A DNA stretch of 56,727 bases from CAYUJH01 sp964394585 (GCA_964394585.1 CAYMYI010000010.1:1-56727); one strand, 5' to 3'; shown: positions 34,366 to 44,262, numbered from the stretch's first letter. Notes: a model not told the origin generated them from the sequence alone. A program made the numbers and translations.

Positions 34366-35319
34366 TTATCCAACTTCTGAAAATGGCTTTAGCTGGTATT
34401 GTTTCAAAACAGAAAGATCGCGGAGTTCAGTAGGGGAGGCATCAACGGTAAATACCTCCATATCTTCAATTTTAGGAAGGAAAGAATGGATAGCTTTGCT
34501 TTGTGCGGTTCTTTTTTTTATACAATACTCCCCTTCGAAATGGGCGGGCATTACGTCGTTGATAACAAGGTGCTCTACACAAAAATGTTGTTTTCTGAGG
34601 GAACGAATTAACTCAAGCGTTTCTTCGAAAACAATACCCTCAGGTTTGCAAACTACGATGAACTCTGTAGTTTGAGTGTTTTTTAGAAGTTTTTTTAACC
34701 GATGGATGGTGCGTTTCAAATCTAGTAGTAAATCATCGGCATCGTCGGGGTGGTACTTCCCCTGAAAGGTAGTTTTCACAACACGATATTTCCATCGCAA
34801 TGTTGCCATTACTTTCACCCAATCGTCCAAAAGTTCAGGAACTTGGAGTAGGCGCAGGGCATGCCCGGTGGGGGCAGTATCTACAATAATGCGTTGCCAT
34901 TGGTTGGCTGCATGAAACTCTGTAATCGCTTTAAAAGCCATCAGCTCATCTAAACCAGGTAACGAGAGGGAAAATAAGGCTTCTGTGTCTTCTTCTGAAA
35001 AGTACGTACTGCTTTCAAACCATTGTAAAATTTCTTTTCGGTGTTTTTCTCTGAACAAAGCATATTGCTTTTGGGCATTGAGTTCTACGGCATACAGTTG
35101 CGTATCAATTTTAGTGGGTATTTCTAGTTTTTTATACCATTTTGGGTTGTGTATCACATGAGCTATCGAGTGGGCAGGGTCTGTTGAGATTACTAGGGTG
35201 GGTACTTCTTGCGCCGATTGTAAACCGAGTGCAATACTCAGCGTAGTTTTACCTACTCCGCCTTTACCCCCTACAAAAAAGAGTTGCCGGTTTGGGCTAA
35301 AAAAATCAGAAGTATTCAT
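34366..35319 (-). CDS. ArsA/Get3-family ATPase
   Basis: 317-residue single-domain ATPase of the ArsA/Get3 type. The signature P-loop is FVGGKGGVGKTTLS near residues 15-28, the switch region is STDPAHSIAHVI, and the family-specific VDTAPTGHALRLLQVPE is present. No arsenic-resistance gene (arsB, arsC, arsR of that type) lies nearby and it is not the tandem form typical of arsenic pumps, so a Get3-like or chaperone role is as likely. It follows a terminator at 35332-35358 and is 77 bp upstream of the large phosphatase gene, so the two may share a transcript. Confidence 0.88.
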   Translation of the reverse strand: MNTSDFFSPNRQLFFVGGKGGVGKTTLSIALGLQSAQEVPTLVISTDPAHSIAHVIHNPKWYKKLEIPTKIDTQLYAVELNAQKQYALFREKHRKEILQWFESSTYFSEEDTEALFSLSLPGLDELMAFKAITEFHAANQWQRIIVDTAPTGHALRLLQVPELLDDWVKVMATLRWKYRVVKTTFQGKYHPDDADDLLLDLKRTIHRLKKLLKNTQTTEFIVVCKPEGIVFEETLELIRSLRKQHFCVEHLVINDVMPAHFEGEYCIKKRTAQSKAIHSFLPKIEDMEVFTVDASPTELRDLSVLKQYQLKPFSEVG

Positions 35320-35331
35320 ATCTCAGGTAAT

Positions 35332-35358
35332 AAAAAAGTCCCTAAAAAGAGGGACTTT
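35332..35358 (-). terminator. Intrinsic terminator of the caspase-like gene
   Basis: Perfect 9-bp stem AAAGTCCCT (35335-35343)/AGGGACTTT (35350-35358) with a 6-base loop; on the minus strand the stem is followed by a T-run (TTTTTTA), 28 bp after the stop codon of the caspase-like gene. Confidence 0.8.
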
Positions 35359-35385
35359 GTGCGAAATTAACAGTCTTAACGAATA

Positions 35386-38300
35386 TCACGATTCGAGCCG
35401 ATTTAGGCGGAACATTGCCTTCGCGTAGTAATTTCCGAGCGGATATTTACGGATGTATTTTTTATAGGCTTCCACCGTATCTTCTTGCTGTGCCGTATTC
35501 CAATCGTTGAGTTCTTGCGATTGAGAATCATTCTTTAATTCGCTAATGCGTTCTTTTGCCAAATCCCAATACTGCTTTTCGGTTGTATTGTTCATGTAGG
35601 TAAAATAAGCACTTACAGTATCTTCTGCCTTTGCTCTTTCCCACAGCGTCTTTTCTTCGGTTTCTCCCATGGGCTCTTGTTCCTCTTCTACCGCAGTAAA
35701 TGTAGGTTCTTCTTCTGCTTGTGATTGCATGCTGTTACCTGAAGCCGATTCTATCGAAGTATAGTTCGATTCTTGATGTCCATTCTGCATATAAGGAGTA
35801 TCTTCTTCTTCGCTTTCTTCTACAGAATTTTGTGTAGAAGGTTCTTCATCCAAAACCGTTTCTTGCGTAGTTGAATCGCTGGAATAGTCGGAGGTATCCT
35901 CGTCGTCAGAAGGGTTGTTTAACTGGTTGATGCGGTAATACGCCTCGGAAATATAGTTGCCATCCGTTGTGTTTTCGATATAATTCATGTAAGACGCAAC
36001 GGTATTTTCCCGTTCGGCATGTGCCCACATTTCATCTTCAGATCCTGTGAAAGTCTCCGTAGTTTCTTCTGCTGAAGTTGTTGGAGGAGTTTCTTCTTCA
36101 GGGGTATAGGTATGTTGCTCTTCAGCTGTAGGCTCTTCTTCGGTAGCATAGTTTACCGTTTCGGTTTCTTGTGTGAAGTTTTCGGTATCTTCATCTACAG
36201 AAGTTTCTTCAGAGGTTTCGTAAGTATGGGTAGTGGTATGTGCCGTTTCTTCCTCATCTTCGGCTTCTAAGCGGCTGAGTTCACCTACCTTCGTGTATGC
36301 TTCTGCAATATATCTCGATTCTTGGGTATTGTTAATATAATTCATGTAAGAAGCTACTGTATGCTTACTGCATGCATACTCCCACAGTTCCTCTTCAGAG
36401 GCATTTTGCGGAATGTCGTCCACCTCTTGAAGAGCTGAAGTTTCCTCTTGTGGCGTTTGTTCCTCGGTGTTTGTTCCCATTACCTCGGCCGAAGTTTCTT
36501 CCAACGTAGGAGTTTCCTCTGTTGAGGCTTCTTGAGTTATTTCTTCAGATTCTTCAGAAAGACTTTCCAACGTTGTTTCTTCTTCCGGTCGGTTGCGAAT
36601 TAAATCGGCTAGGCTGATTCGCTCTACCTGAGCACTATTTTCTCGATCTTCCCGCGCAGTAGGTGGAGTTTCTTCAGTAGAAGGCTGGATTGATTCTTTT
36701 TCGGTAGCGATGTGGCTTCCATTTAAGTAGCCTGGCGTTTCAGGGTCTTTTTCAGCGTACGGAATGTGCGTTATGTTCGTATTTTCCTGCTCTTTATGTT
36801 TTTTGGTTTTGAGCTGCTCGATACGTTTTTGTGCTTTCTGTACATACTTGCCCTCTGGGAAGAAATCGAGGTAAAAGGTATATCCTTCGATTTCGTTCCA
36901 TACCGAAAGGCGTTTCCAAAAACTAGATTCTAGTTCTTCGGTTTTTGCTTGCACGGCATCTTCTAATTGCTGACGATACGCCTGTTCGGCTTCGGTACGT
37001 GCTTTGGCTAAAGCTTCTACTTCTTTTTTCTTAAACTTCTCTTTCAGACGTTGTTTCTCTTCTTCGATTTTCTGTTCAACCAACTGTGCTTGTTGTTTGA
37101 TGAGCTTTTCGCGTATTTCTATTTCTACTTTGCTTTTTAAGCTTCGCTCCTTTTGCAAAAAACGTTCACATTCTTCCTTACGGCGCACTAGCAGATGATC
37201 CATGTTAATCTCTAAGGCTGCGTTGTAGCACTGAAGCGCCAAGGTGTAGTTATCTTCAAAATAGGCGCGATCTGCCTTGTCGACCAACTCGGTAAACCGA
37301 ATTTCATCTTGGCAAACTTTCAAACGCCGATTGTAGAAAATATTATTGTCTGATTTTTTAACCAGATACTCATAGTATGGCAAAGCTTGTGTGTAGTCGC
37401 CTTGGTCGTATAATTGGCTGGCTAGTTTTTCGATACAATCGTTTACCCGCTCAGTAATGATTGGCAAATCGAAGAAATTGCGAGCCTCTTCAAAATTTTT
37501 CTTTGCCTCTGCATATTCTTTTTGAGCAAATAGCTCGCTAGCTAACAAAAAATGCGAGGTAAATTGGAGCTTGCGACTAATGTAGTCGTGTTCGGGAAAT
37601 AAACCGGATGCTTCTCGGTATAGAGGAAGTGCTTCTTGGTATTCGCCGTCTTCAAACAATTTATCGGCTTGTTTGCGTAAATCTTTAAAGCGAATAAATT
37701 GATGGTTATAGGCAAAGGTGATAGTAGATTTTCTGCCTTTTTTCCCAAATACAGGAAAACCAATGTTGTTTTCTTGCTCGCTCAAGGTCGATAGCGCATC
37801 GTATAAATCTTGAAGCGAAAGAGTGCCTTTTTCTTCGGGGATTCCTTTTTCGAGCACTTTGGTAAGTTGCGTCGTGAAATTAGGAGTGTCTTCCGGTGTA
37901 TAGTTGTTGGTGGGCGAAGAAACGAAATATGTATCCGGGTATTCTTGTTCGTAGTGGTTAAAAATGCTTTTGATAAGCTTGTCAGTATCTTCTTTTGGAT
38001 CGTTCACGGAGTGGATATAGGCAACATCTAAGATGAGTACCTTTTGAGTAGTTTCTGACTCACCTAAAATCGTCATTACTTCCGCTAAGGGGATACCATT
38101 GACATGTACTTGGCGCAATGAAGAGTTGGTGGTTGTTAAGTAGAGTTGTCCTTTGCGGATTACGATATTTCCCGAATAATATACAATGAAAGTAGACCCA
38201 CCCTTCTCTGCCGAGAGTGCAAGCTGTTCTTTAATCGCAGTATTGTCGTGCGTGTTTTCTAACGTAACAATTTGCTGAGGCGAAAGCCCTACTATTTTCT

Positions 38301-38436
38301 CGTTGCTGAGTATTTCGGTAAAACGAGCTAGATTATTACTCACCTGCCCCGAGGCTTTTAAGTTCGAATCTTTCGGGAACTTACTCGCCCCAATCATTAA
38401 CGCTCGCGATGTATTGGTGTCCATTGAAAAAGACAT
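35386..38436 (-). CDS. Inactive caspase-like (C14-fold) protein with TPR, coiled coil and five 35-residue repeats
   Basis: 1016 residues, no signal peptide. A caspase-like domain lies at about 8-230: RALMIGASKFPKDSNL, TFIVYYSGNIVI and QKVLILDVAYIHS occupy the positions of the strand-1, catalytic His (SGHG) and catalytic Cys (DACHS) motifs, but His is Asn and Cys is Ala. TPR-like repeats follow at about 255-425, a Lys/Glu coiled coil at about 425-505, then a Glu/Thr-rich linker with five copies of W-x-x-A-x(4)-T-x(3)-Y-x-x-Y...Y...A...L, at about 505, 683, 802, 930 and 977. Such repeats occur in other bacterial caspase-like proteins. A scaffold is more likely than a protease. A terminator follows 28 bp downstream. 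Confidence 0.75.
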   Translation of the reverse strand: MSFSMDTNTSRALMIGASKFPKDSNLKASGQVSNNLARFTEILSNEKIVGLSPQQIVTLENTHDNTAIKEQLALSAEKGGSTFIVYYSGNIVIRKGQLYLTTTNSSLRQVHVNGIPLAEVMTILGESETTQKVLILDVAYIHSVNDPKEDTDKLIKSIFNHYEQEYPDTYFVSSPTNNYTPEDTPNFTTQLTKVLEKGIPEEKGTLSLQDLYDALSTLSEQENNIGFPVFGKKGRKSTITFAYNHQFIRFKDLRKQADKLFEDGEYQEALPLYREASGLFPEHDYISRKLQFTSHFLLASELFAQKEYAEAKKNFEEARNFFDLPIITERVNDCIEKLASQLYDQGDYTQALPYYEYLVKKSDNNIFYNRRLKVCQDEIRFTELVDKADRAYFEDNYTLALQCYNAALEINMDHLLVRRKEECERFLQKERSLKSKVEIEIREKLIKQQAQLVEQKIEEEKQRLKEKFKKKEVEALAKARTEAEQAYRQQLEDAVQAKTEELESSFWKRLSVWNEIEGYTFYLDFFPEGKYVQKAQKRIEQLKTKKHKEQENTNITHIPYAEKDPETPGYLNGSHIATEKESIQPSTEETPPTAREDRENSAQVERISLADLIRNRPEEETTLESLSEESEEITQEASTEETPTLEETSAEVMGTNTEEQTPQEETSALQEVDDIPQNASEEELWEYACSKHTVASYMNYINNTQESRYIAEAYTKVGELSRLEAEDEEETAHTTTHTYETSEETSVDEDTENFTQETETVNYATEEEPTAEEQHTYTPEEETPPTTSAEETTETFTGSEDEMWAHAERENTVASYMNYIENTTDGNYISEAYYRINQLNNPSDDEDTSDYSSDSTTQETVLDEEPSTQNSVEESEEEDTPYMQNGHQESNYTSIESASGNSMQSQAEEEPTFTAVEEEQEPMGETEEKTLWERAKAEDTVSAYFTYMNNTTEKQYWDLAKERISELKNDSQSQELNDWNTAQQEDTVEAYKKYIRKYPLGNYYAKAMFRLNRLES

Positions 38437-38618
38437 AAAACTAGATTTTTAGTGCACTTAAATTATTTTTGGTCTAATCAATTTTCTTGACAATTACAAG
38501 AAAAAGTATTTCTTACCTATAAATATAAACAATATAAAGGGGGTTTGTGGTATATGATTTCTAGTATATTTCTGCCAAATGCTATTGTGTGCCGATAAAC
38601 CTGAAGAAATAACATACA

Positions 38619-38651
38619 AAACCCCTTTTTATTTAGATTAAAAAGGGGTTT
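38619..38651 (-). terminator. Hairpin downstream of the TolC gene
   Basis: A 12-bp stem AAACCCCTTTTT/AAAAAGGGGTTT with a 9-base loop starts 22 bp after the tolC-type stop codon. The following T-run is short (TTTTG), so efficiency is uncertain. The rest of this 236-bp gap, up to the caspase-like gene start, shows no clear promoter on the minus strand. Confidence 0.65.
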
Positions 38652-38672
38652 GCAGAAGCTTTATAAAATAGG

Positions 38673-40010
38673 TTATTTTTCTAACGAAAGAGCTTGTGGG
38701 TTGAGTTCGCCGGTAGCATACTCTAGCATAATGGCTTGAAATAACAGGGTGTAATGGGCTTGTGCTTTATTCGCTTGTGCCACTACGAATCCGTTATTGC
38801 TGCGAGCTAAATCCATCATTCGATTCAAACCGTTTTCATATAACTCTTTTTGAGCTTGGTAAGAACGTTGGGCAACCTCGAACTGGGTTTGGGCAGCATC
38901 CCAATTATTTTTAGCGGCTATCCAATTTTGGTAGGCATTTTTCACATCAATTTGTATGGTTTTTTGCATGTTTTGTTGAGTCAGTCTCGCGTTTTCGTAT
39001 TGTACTTTGGTACGGATGTACTGTGTGCGGTTCGATAGCCCTCCAAAGATTGGGATAAACAGCGTGGCTCCTAAGGTTTTGCGCACATTGTCTTCTCCGA
39101 ATTGTTCCGAAAAGTTGCGCATATTGTTGGCAGAGTTCCAAAACGAGCGATAGCGGTAATAGGCACTCAAACTGGGCAGATACTGCGCTTTAGCTATTTT
39201 GGTGTCATACGCCGCAGCATCCACATCTGTAATTGCTTGCTGTAAATCGGGGCGGGTTTGATTGGCTGTTTGGTAAAGGGTTTCGAGTTGGTAGGCTTGG
39301 GCATAGATTTGCTCGGGGCTCCAACCGGGAGCTTCCAAGGTAAAATCTTCGGTAGGGTCGAGTTGTAAAGTTTGGGCGAGTGTGGCTTTATCGTTAATCA
39401 GTGTGTTTTGCCGTTCAATCACCATGGTTTCCAAGCGGCTGACCTCGGCTTCTTGCACATATTGCTCGGGGATTCCCCGCAGCCCGTTTTCCACTAACTC
39501 GGTAATGTTGGCGAGTACCTCACGCTGGGTGGCTAGGTTATCTTCTGCAATTGTAAGAAGTTCTTCATCTAGGAGGATTTGCAGATACTGCGAGGTTACT
39601 TGAAAGGCTACATCTTGTTTAGTTCGTTGGATGAGGTGCTCTTGCGATGCGATGCGTAGCTTATTGCGTTTCAAGGTGTTGATACGGCTGAACCCTCTGA
39701 AAAGGTCGATATCGGCACCTACTTGCCCCCAAAAACTTTCGGAGACGGTATTGATGAGTTGATCGAACTCTGGAATGAATTGATTTCCTGCGGCGCGTTC
39801 GGTATTAATTGCCAGATCGGCTGTGGGTAAGAAAGCAGCATACCCTTGCAGTTGTTCGGCTTTTCGTACTTCGAGCTCGTTGGCTTGCGTGCGTGCGTCG
39901 ATATTCTCGCGAAGGGCAATTTGAATGGCTTCTTGGTAGGTTAGCTGCTGCGTTTGCCCAAAAATAGGGAAGCAAATCAGTAGTAATACGAAAGGTAGAT
40001 AGATTTTCAT
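38673..40010 (-). CDS. TolC-family outer-membrane efflux protein
   Basis: Outer-membrane channel subunit for efflux or type I secretion. 445 residues with signal peptide (MKIYLPFVLLLICFPIFG) and the repeated helical hairpin of the family: LTYQEAIQIALRENIDAR, FLPTADLAINTERA, VTSQYLQILLDEELLTIAED, then the second half from about 240 (RPDLQQAITDVDAAAYDTKI, AKAQYLPSLSAYYRY, YQAQKELYENGLNRMMDLAR). No adaptor or pump gene is adjacent; the RND pair at 1-2.4 kb is a possible unlinked partner. Confidence 0.92.
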   Translation of the reverse strand: MKIYLPFVLLLICFPIFGQTQQLTYQEAIQIALRENIDARTQANELEVRKAEQLQGYAAFLPTADLAINTERAAGNQFIPEFDQLINTVSESFWGQVGADIDLFRGFSRINTLKRNKLRIASQEHLIQRTKQDVAFQVTSQYLQILLDEELLTIAEDNLATQREVLANITELVENGLRGIPEQYVQEAEVSRLETMVIERQNTLINDKATLAQTLQLDPTEDFTLEAPGWSPEQIYAQAYQLETLYQTANQTRPDLQQAITDVDAAAYDTKIAKAQYLPSLSAYYRYRSFWNSANNMRNFSEQFGEDNVRKTLGATLFIPIFGGLSNRTQYIRTKVQYENARLTQQNMQKTIQIDVKNAYQNWIAAKNNWDAAQTQFEVAQRSYQAQKELYENGLNRMMDLARSNNGFVVAQANKAQAHYTLLFQAIMLEYATGELNPQALSLEK

Positions 40011-40190
40011 AAGGGTATGGGCTTGTTTTTTCGATAGGTCTTTTTAGGTTAATCGATTTACAAACTCAATACCATAGTTTTAAGTATTTGATTATTAGGT
40101 TTTTATGAGCTAAAAGTAGATTGGTGTAGGCAGTGCTTGTTCGCGAGCGGTCAGTTTTGTTCGTTCACAGACGTTGCGATACCTCTGTAC

Positions 40191-40652
40191 TTATTTTAGT
40201 AAAAGCGAGCGCTGTTTTTCGTGCAGTGCTTCGCTTTCTACCAAAAGCTCAAGCCCTTTGAGTGTTTCGGGAGAAACTTCTAGCAGTGCGCATACTTGTT
40301 CGACCATTTTCCGCTCTTTTAGAGCATAAAGCCCATCGGCACTGCACATGCGGATGGCGTCGTAGAGTAGGCGTGAGGCTCGCTGCCGGGGGATTTTTTT
40401 GGCTAGGTCATTAACCTCTGCTTGTTCGTAAGAGAACTGTTGCCAATCTTGTACAACATCTGCAGGGATTCCCATCTGCTCTGCAAAAATTTTGGTAAGC
40501 CAAAACATCTCGCGGTCGGCAACTTTACCATCGGCGCTGGCTATTTTAAGCAGCAGATAGCCATAATTACGCGCTTCAGCATACGACCAATAATGGGCAT
40601 CGGGGAAGTGTTGTTGCGCGTTGTAGTTTAGTTCAAATGTTTGGGAAGCCAT
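40191..40652 (-). CDS. TerB-like (TerB/DUF533-type helical) protein
   Basis: 153-residue all-helical protein of the TerB family, named for tellurite resistance but of general, often envelope-stress or phage-related, role. Two internal copies of the acidic metal-binding turn are visible: LKIASADGKVADREMFWL and RMCSADGLYALKERKMV. No membrane segment and no other ter genes nearby. It is 79 bp upstream of the ABC-F gene's stop in the same direction, a separate unit or the second gene after it. Confidence 0.8.
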   Translation of the reverse strand: MASQTFELNYNAQQHFPDAHYWSYAEARNYGYLLLKIASADGKVADREMFWLTKIFAEQMGIPADVVQDWQQFSYEQAEVNDLAKKIPRQRASRLLYDAIRMCSADGLYALKERKMVEQVCALLEVSPETLKGLELLVESEALHEKQRSLLLK

Positions 40653-40731
40653 CGGTAATTATTCTTGTTCGAGGAGTAAATAAAATACCTTTTAAATATG
40701 AGAATAATTTTCTGACAATTCAATAAAATAC

Positions 40732-42627
40732 TTAGGTCGCATATTCGGCAAGCTCCATCCATCGCAAGGTTTTTTCTTCGATTTGCTCCATTAAAGTCCC
40801 AAGGTTCTCTGCCCATTCGGTGAGTTGTTCGTGGTTGCCGTCTCCGCTGTTTAGTTTTTCTTCCAAGTCTTTTTTTTCGGTTTCTAAAGCATCGATTTCC
40901 GTTTCGAGTTGCTCAAATTCTTTTTGTTCTTTAAAAGAGAGTTTCTTTTTGGGTTTATTGGCTTTTTCGAGTTTCTGCTTTTCTTCTTGGGCTTTTTGCG
41001 CTTTTTGGGCGGCAAGTTCTTGCTGTTCGCGGTCGCGGAGCATTTCTCGATACTCTGTATACTTTCCGTTGAAATCTTTTACAATGCCATTGCCTTCAAA
41101 CACAAACAGATGATCGACGATTTTATCCATAAAATAGCGATCGTGGGTTACTACTAACAGGCAGCCGCCGAAGTCTTCTAGGAATTCTTCGAGGCGCGCC
41201 ATGGTTGCCAAATCCAAATCGTTGGTAGGTTCATCGAGGATTAAAAAGTTCGGGTTTTTGATAAGAATTGTAAGCAGATACAACCTACGGCGTTCGCCGC
41301 CACTCAGCGTAGAAACTTTTTCGTATTGCCGTTTGGGCGGGAATAAGAACGAGTTGAGAAATTGAGACGCTGTGAGTTGGCTGCCATTAGCGGCAGGGAT
41401 TACTTCGGCAATTTCGGTTACCACATCGATCACTCGTTTATCTTCGGGGAGTTGTAGCCCTTCTTGGGTATAAAAGCCAAATACTACGGTTTCTCCTTTT
41501 TCGAGTTCGCCGGCATCGGGGGCAAGCTGTTCGGTAATAAGTTGCAAAAAAGTCGATTTTCCTACCCCGTTAGGGCCTACAATGCCGAGGCGCTCTTTGC
41601 GCTTGAAGGTATAATTAAAATCTTCGAGTATTTTAAGATCACCAAATGACTTTTCTAATCCTTTTGCCACAAGGATTTTCCCTCCTAAGCGGCTCATTTT
41701 CATGTTAAGTTGTAGTTCTTCTTTGCGTTTGCCTGAGCCTGCTTTGGTTTTCAAGTCTTCGAAAGCATCGAGCCGATATTTAGCTTTTGTGCCACGAGCT
41801 TTGGGCATGCGGCGTACCCAATCGAGTTCTTTTCGCATCAGGTTGCGGGCTTTTTCTACTTCTGCTGATTGCTGCGTTTCACGTTCGGCTTTTTTCTCTA
41901 AAAAGTAGGCGTAATTCCCGGTATGTTTAAACAGTTTGCCCTCTTCGAGTTCCCAAATTTCATCGCAGATTCTATCGAGGAAGTAGCGGTCGTGGGTTAC
42001 CAGGAGCAACGTGAGGTTTTGCCGCGAAAGGTATTCTTCGAGCCACTCAATCATATCGAGGTCGAGGTGGTTCGTAGGTTCATCTAAAATGAGCAGGTCG
42101 GGGGCTTCGATGAGCACACGGGCTAGCGCAATGCGTTTGCGCTGCCCTCCGGAAAGTTCGAGGGCGGGTTGTTCGAGTCGGGTAATGCGAAATAGCGTCA
42201 AGATTTGTTTTACCCGCACTTCAAAATCCCATGCTTTCAGATCGTCCATGCGCGTAGTAGCATGTTGCACCGCCACCATATTTGCTTCGGTTGCCACTTG
42301 CTGAAATTGCTCTAAGGCATGTTCATACTCTTTTAACGCTTGCATTAGCGGCGTTTCTGCTCTAAAAATGTACGAAAGTGGCGTGTCGTTTTCTTCAAAA
42401 TGGGGTTCTTGCGGCAAAAAACCTACGGTGATGCCTTTTTGGTAGGCAACTTCGCCGGTGTCTGGGGCTTCGTAACCGGTGATAATGCGGAGTAGGGTCG
42501 ATTTCCCCGCTCCGTTGCTTGCCACCAATGCCGCCTTTTTCCCTTTTTCGAGTCCAAAATTCAGGTTTTCGAAAAGAATACGATTGCCAAAGCGCTTACT
42601 AATCTGTTCGGCTGATAGGTAATTCAT
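40732..42627 (-). CDS. ABC-F family ATPase, Uup type
   Basis: Soluble twin-ATPase protein of 631 residues that acts on ribosomes or branched DNA, not a transporter. Domain 1: ASNGAGKST, LSGGQRKRIALARVL, LLILDEPTNHLDLDMIEWL. Domain 2: GPNGVGKST, LSGGERRRLYLLTIL, FLILDEPTNDLDL. The C-terminal basic coiled coil (about 550-631; KPKKKLSFKEQKEFEQLETE) is the DNA-binding tail of Uup. The start at 42627 (MNYLSAEQISKRFGN) is chosen because that is where the family begins and a -7 box lies at 42663-42670; the frame is open 66 bases further upstream but that would overlap the promoter. Confidence 0.92.
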   Translation of the reverse strand: MNYLSAEQISKRFGNRILFENLNFGLEKGKKAALVASNGAGKSTLLRIITGYEAPDTGEVAYQKGITVGFLPQEPHFEENDTPLSYIFRAETPLMQALKEYEHALEQFQQVATEANMVAVQHATTRMDDLKAWDFEVRVKQILTLFRITRLEQPALELSGGQRKRIALARVLIEAPDLLILDEPTNHLDLDMIEWLEEYLSRQNLTLLLVTHDRYFLDRICDEIWELEEGKLFKHTGNYAYFLEKKAERETQQSAEVEKARNLMRKELDWVRRMPKARGTKAKYRLDAFEDLKTKAGSGKRKEELQLNMKMSRLGGKILVAKGLEKSFGDLKILEDFNYTFKRKERLGIVGPNGVGKSTFLQLITEQLAPDAGELEKGETVVFGFYTQEGLQLPEDKRVIDVVTEIAEVIPAANGSQLTASQFLNSFLFPPKRQYEKVSTLSGGERRRLYLLTILIKNPNFLILDEPTNDLDLATMARLEEFLEDFGGCLLVVTHDRYFMDKIVDHLFVFEGNGIVKDFNGKYTEYREMLRDREQQELAAQKAQKAQEEKQKLEKANKPKKKLSFKEQKEFEQLETEIDALETEKKDLEEKLNSGDGNHEQLTEWAENLGTLMEQIEEKTLRWMELAEYAT

Positions 42628-42662
42628 GGAGTGTATGCTAGAAAATTCGGAACATGAAAAAG

Positions 42663-42670
42663 CAAACCTA
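42663..42670 (-). promoter_or_regulatory. -7 box TAGGTTTG for the ABC-F gene
   Basis: Exact TANNTTTG on the minus strand, 36 bp before the chosen ABC-F start. It supports that start over the longer frame beginning at 42693. Confidence 0.5.
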
Positions 42671-42789
42671 CACCTCTGTAGGGTAAAAAACACATCGATA
42701 CCGATTGTTCGGCGAAATTACTACTTTGCGCAAAGCAATTCGCTTCGTATTTTCAGTGAAACAATTTACATACTCTGAATTATAGCGTT

Positions 42790-44262
42790 ATGAAACTCAC
42801 CCAAGATTTGTATCAATCGTCGCTTGCCTTATTTACCGACTTTTATCAAATTACCATGGCATACGGCTATTGGAAGGCAGAAACCAAAGAACAAGAAGCC
42901 GTATTTCATCTTTATTTTAGAAAAAACCCTTTTGAAGGTGGTTTTGCCATTGCTTGTGGGTTGCAATACGTCATCGATTTCTTAGAAAGTTTTCGGTTTA
43001 GCGATGAAGACATCGCGTATTTACGTGCCCTAAAAGGGAATGATGGGGAGCCTTTGTTTGAGGAGGGCTTCTTAACGTATTTGGCAGAAATGGAGTTTTC
43101 GTGCGATGTGGACGCCATCCCCGAAGGAACCGTAGTATTCCCCAACGAACCGCTATTGCGTATAAAAGGGCCGTTGTTTCAATGCCAACTCATTGAATCG
43201 CCTTTGTTGAATATTGTCAACTTTCAAACATTGGTAGCCACGAAAGCCGCGCGTTTATGTTATGCTGCAAAAGGTGAACCGGTGTTGGAGTTTGGGATGC
43301 GAAGAGCGCAAGGCATTGACGGCGCCATAGCAGCGAGCCGTGCTTCGTACATTGGTGGGTGCGTAGGGACTTCCAACGTGTTGGCTGGGAAGCTGTTCGA
43401 TATTCCAGTAAAAGGCACACACGCACACAGTTGGGTGATGTCGTTCCCTACCGAGGAAGAAGCGTTTGAGGCTTACGCCGCCGCAATGCCTAATAACTGT
43501 ACATTCTTAGTAGATACCTACAACACCTTAGAGGGCGTAAAAAAAGCCATTACCGTTGGTAAAAAATTGCAAGCAAAAGGACATAAAATGGTGGGGATTC
43601 GCCTCGACTCTGGAGACCTTGCCTATCTGAGCATCGAAGCCCGTAAATTACTCGACTCCGCCGGCTTCTCTGATGCTAACATTGTTGCCAGTAACGACCT
43701 CGACGAGCACATTATCGCCAGCTTGAAAACAGAACAAGATGCCAAAGTGAATGTGTGGGGTGTAGGCACCAAGCTTGCGTCGGCTTACGACCAGCCGGCG
43801 TTAGGAGGCGTGTATAAAATGTCGGCAATTCGCGATAACCAAGGAAATTGGCAACATAAAATCAAGTTATCAGAACAGAAGGGCAAAGTTTCTAATCCTG
43901 GAATCCAGCAAGTGCGCCGATATTTCCAAGACGATACACTGGTTGCCGATATGATTTACGATACGCAACAACCTGTACAAGGCGAAGCCATCATTATTGA
44001 TCCTATGGATGATACACGGCGTAAACGAATTCCCTCCGATACTCACTACGAAGATTTGCTAGTACCAATTTTCGAACAGGGAAAAACCATCTACACTTCA
44101 CCCGATGTGCACAGCATGCGCAATCGTACGGCGGCGCAACTTGCAAGGCTTCACCCTAGTATTTTGCGCTTTAAAAACCCCCACGATTATCCCGTAGGTT
44201 TAGAAAAGAACCTGTATGAACTGAAAAATAATCTGATTTTACGTTTGAAAGGGTATCTTTAA
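42790..44262 (+). CDS. pncB: Nicotinate phosphoribosyltransferase
   Basis: NAD salvage: joins nicotinate and PRPP, with ATP hydrolysis, to give nicotinate mononucleotide. 490 residues, the long form. Recognised stretches: LFTDFYQITMAYGYW at the start, NFQTLVATKAAR, EFGMRRAQGIDGAIAASRAS, GTHAHSWVMSFPTE (catalytic His), VGIRLDSGDLAYLS and ASNDLDE. Cytoplasmic. It is divergent from the ABC-F gene with 162 bp between starts; a near-match to the -7 box (TACTTTG) lies near 42721. No other NAD genes are next to it. Confidence 0.94.
   Translation: MKLTQDLYQSSLALFTDFYQITMAYGYWKAETKEQEAVFHLYFRKNPFEGGFAIACGLQYVIDFLESFRFSDEDIAYLRALKGNDGEPLFEEGFLTYLAEMEFSCDVDAIPEGTVVFPNEPLLRIKGPLFQCQLIESPLLNIVNFQTLVATKAARLCYAAKGEPVLEFGMRRAQGIDGAIAASRASYIGGCVGTSNVLAGKLFDIPVKGTHAHSWVMSFPTEEEAFEAYAAAMPNNCTFLVDTYNTLEGVKKAITVGKKLQAKGHKMVGIRLDSGDLAYLSIEARKLLDSAGFSDANIVASNDLDEHIIASLKTEQDAKVNVWGVGTKLASAYDQPALGGVYKMSAIRDNQGNWQHKIKLSEQKGKVSNPGIQQVRRYFQDDTLVADMIYDTQQPVQGEAIIIDPMDDTRRKRIPSDTHYEDLLVPIFEQGKTIYTSPDVHSMRNRTAAQLARLHPSILRFKNPHDYPVGLEKNLYELKNNLILRLKGYL

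Noticed and set aside
38464..38471. TATTTTTG, an exact -7 box on the plus strand
   Set aside because: No plus-strand gene follows within several kilobases; chance match.
42628..42693. 22-residue upstream extension of the ABC-F gene
   Set aside because: It would span the -7 box at 42663-42670 and has no similarity to the family start MNYLSAEQISKRFG.
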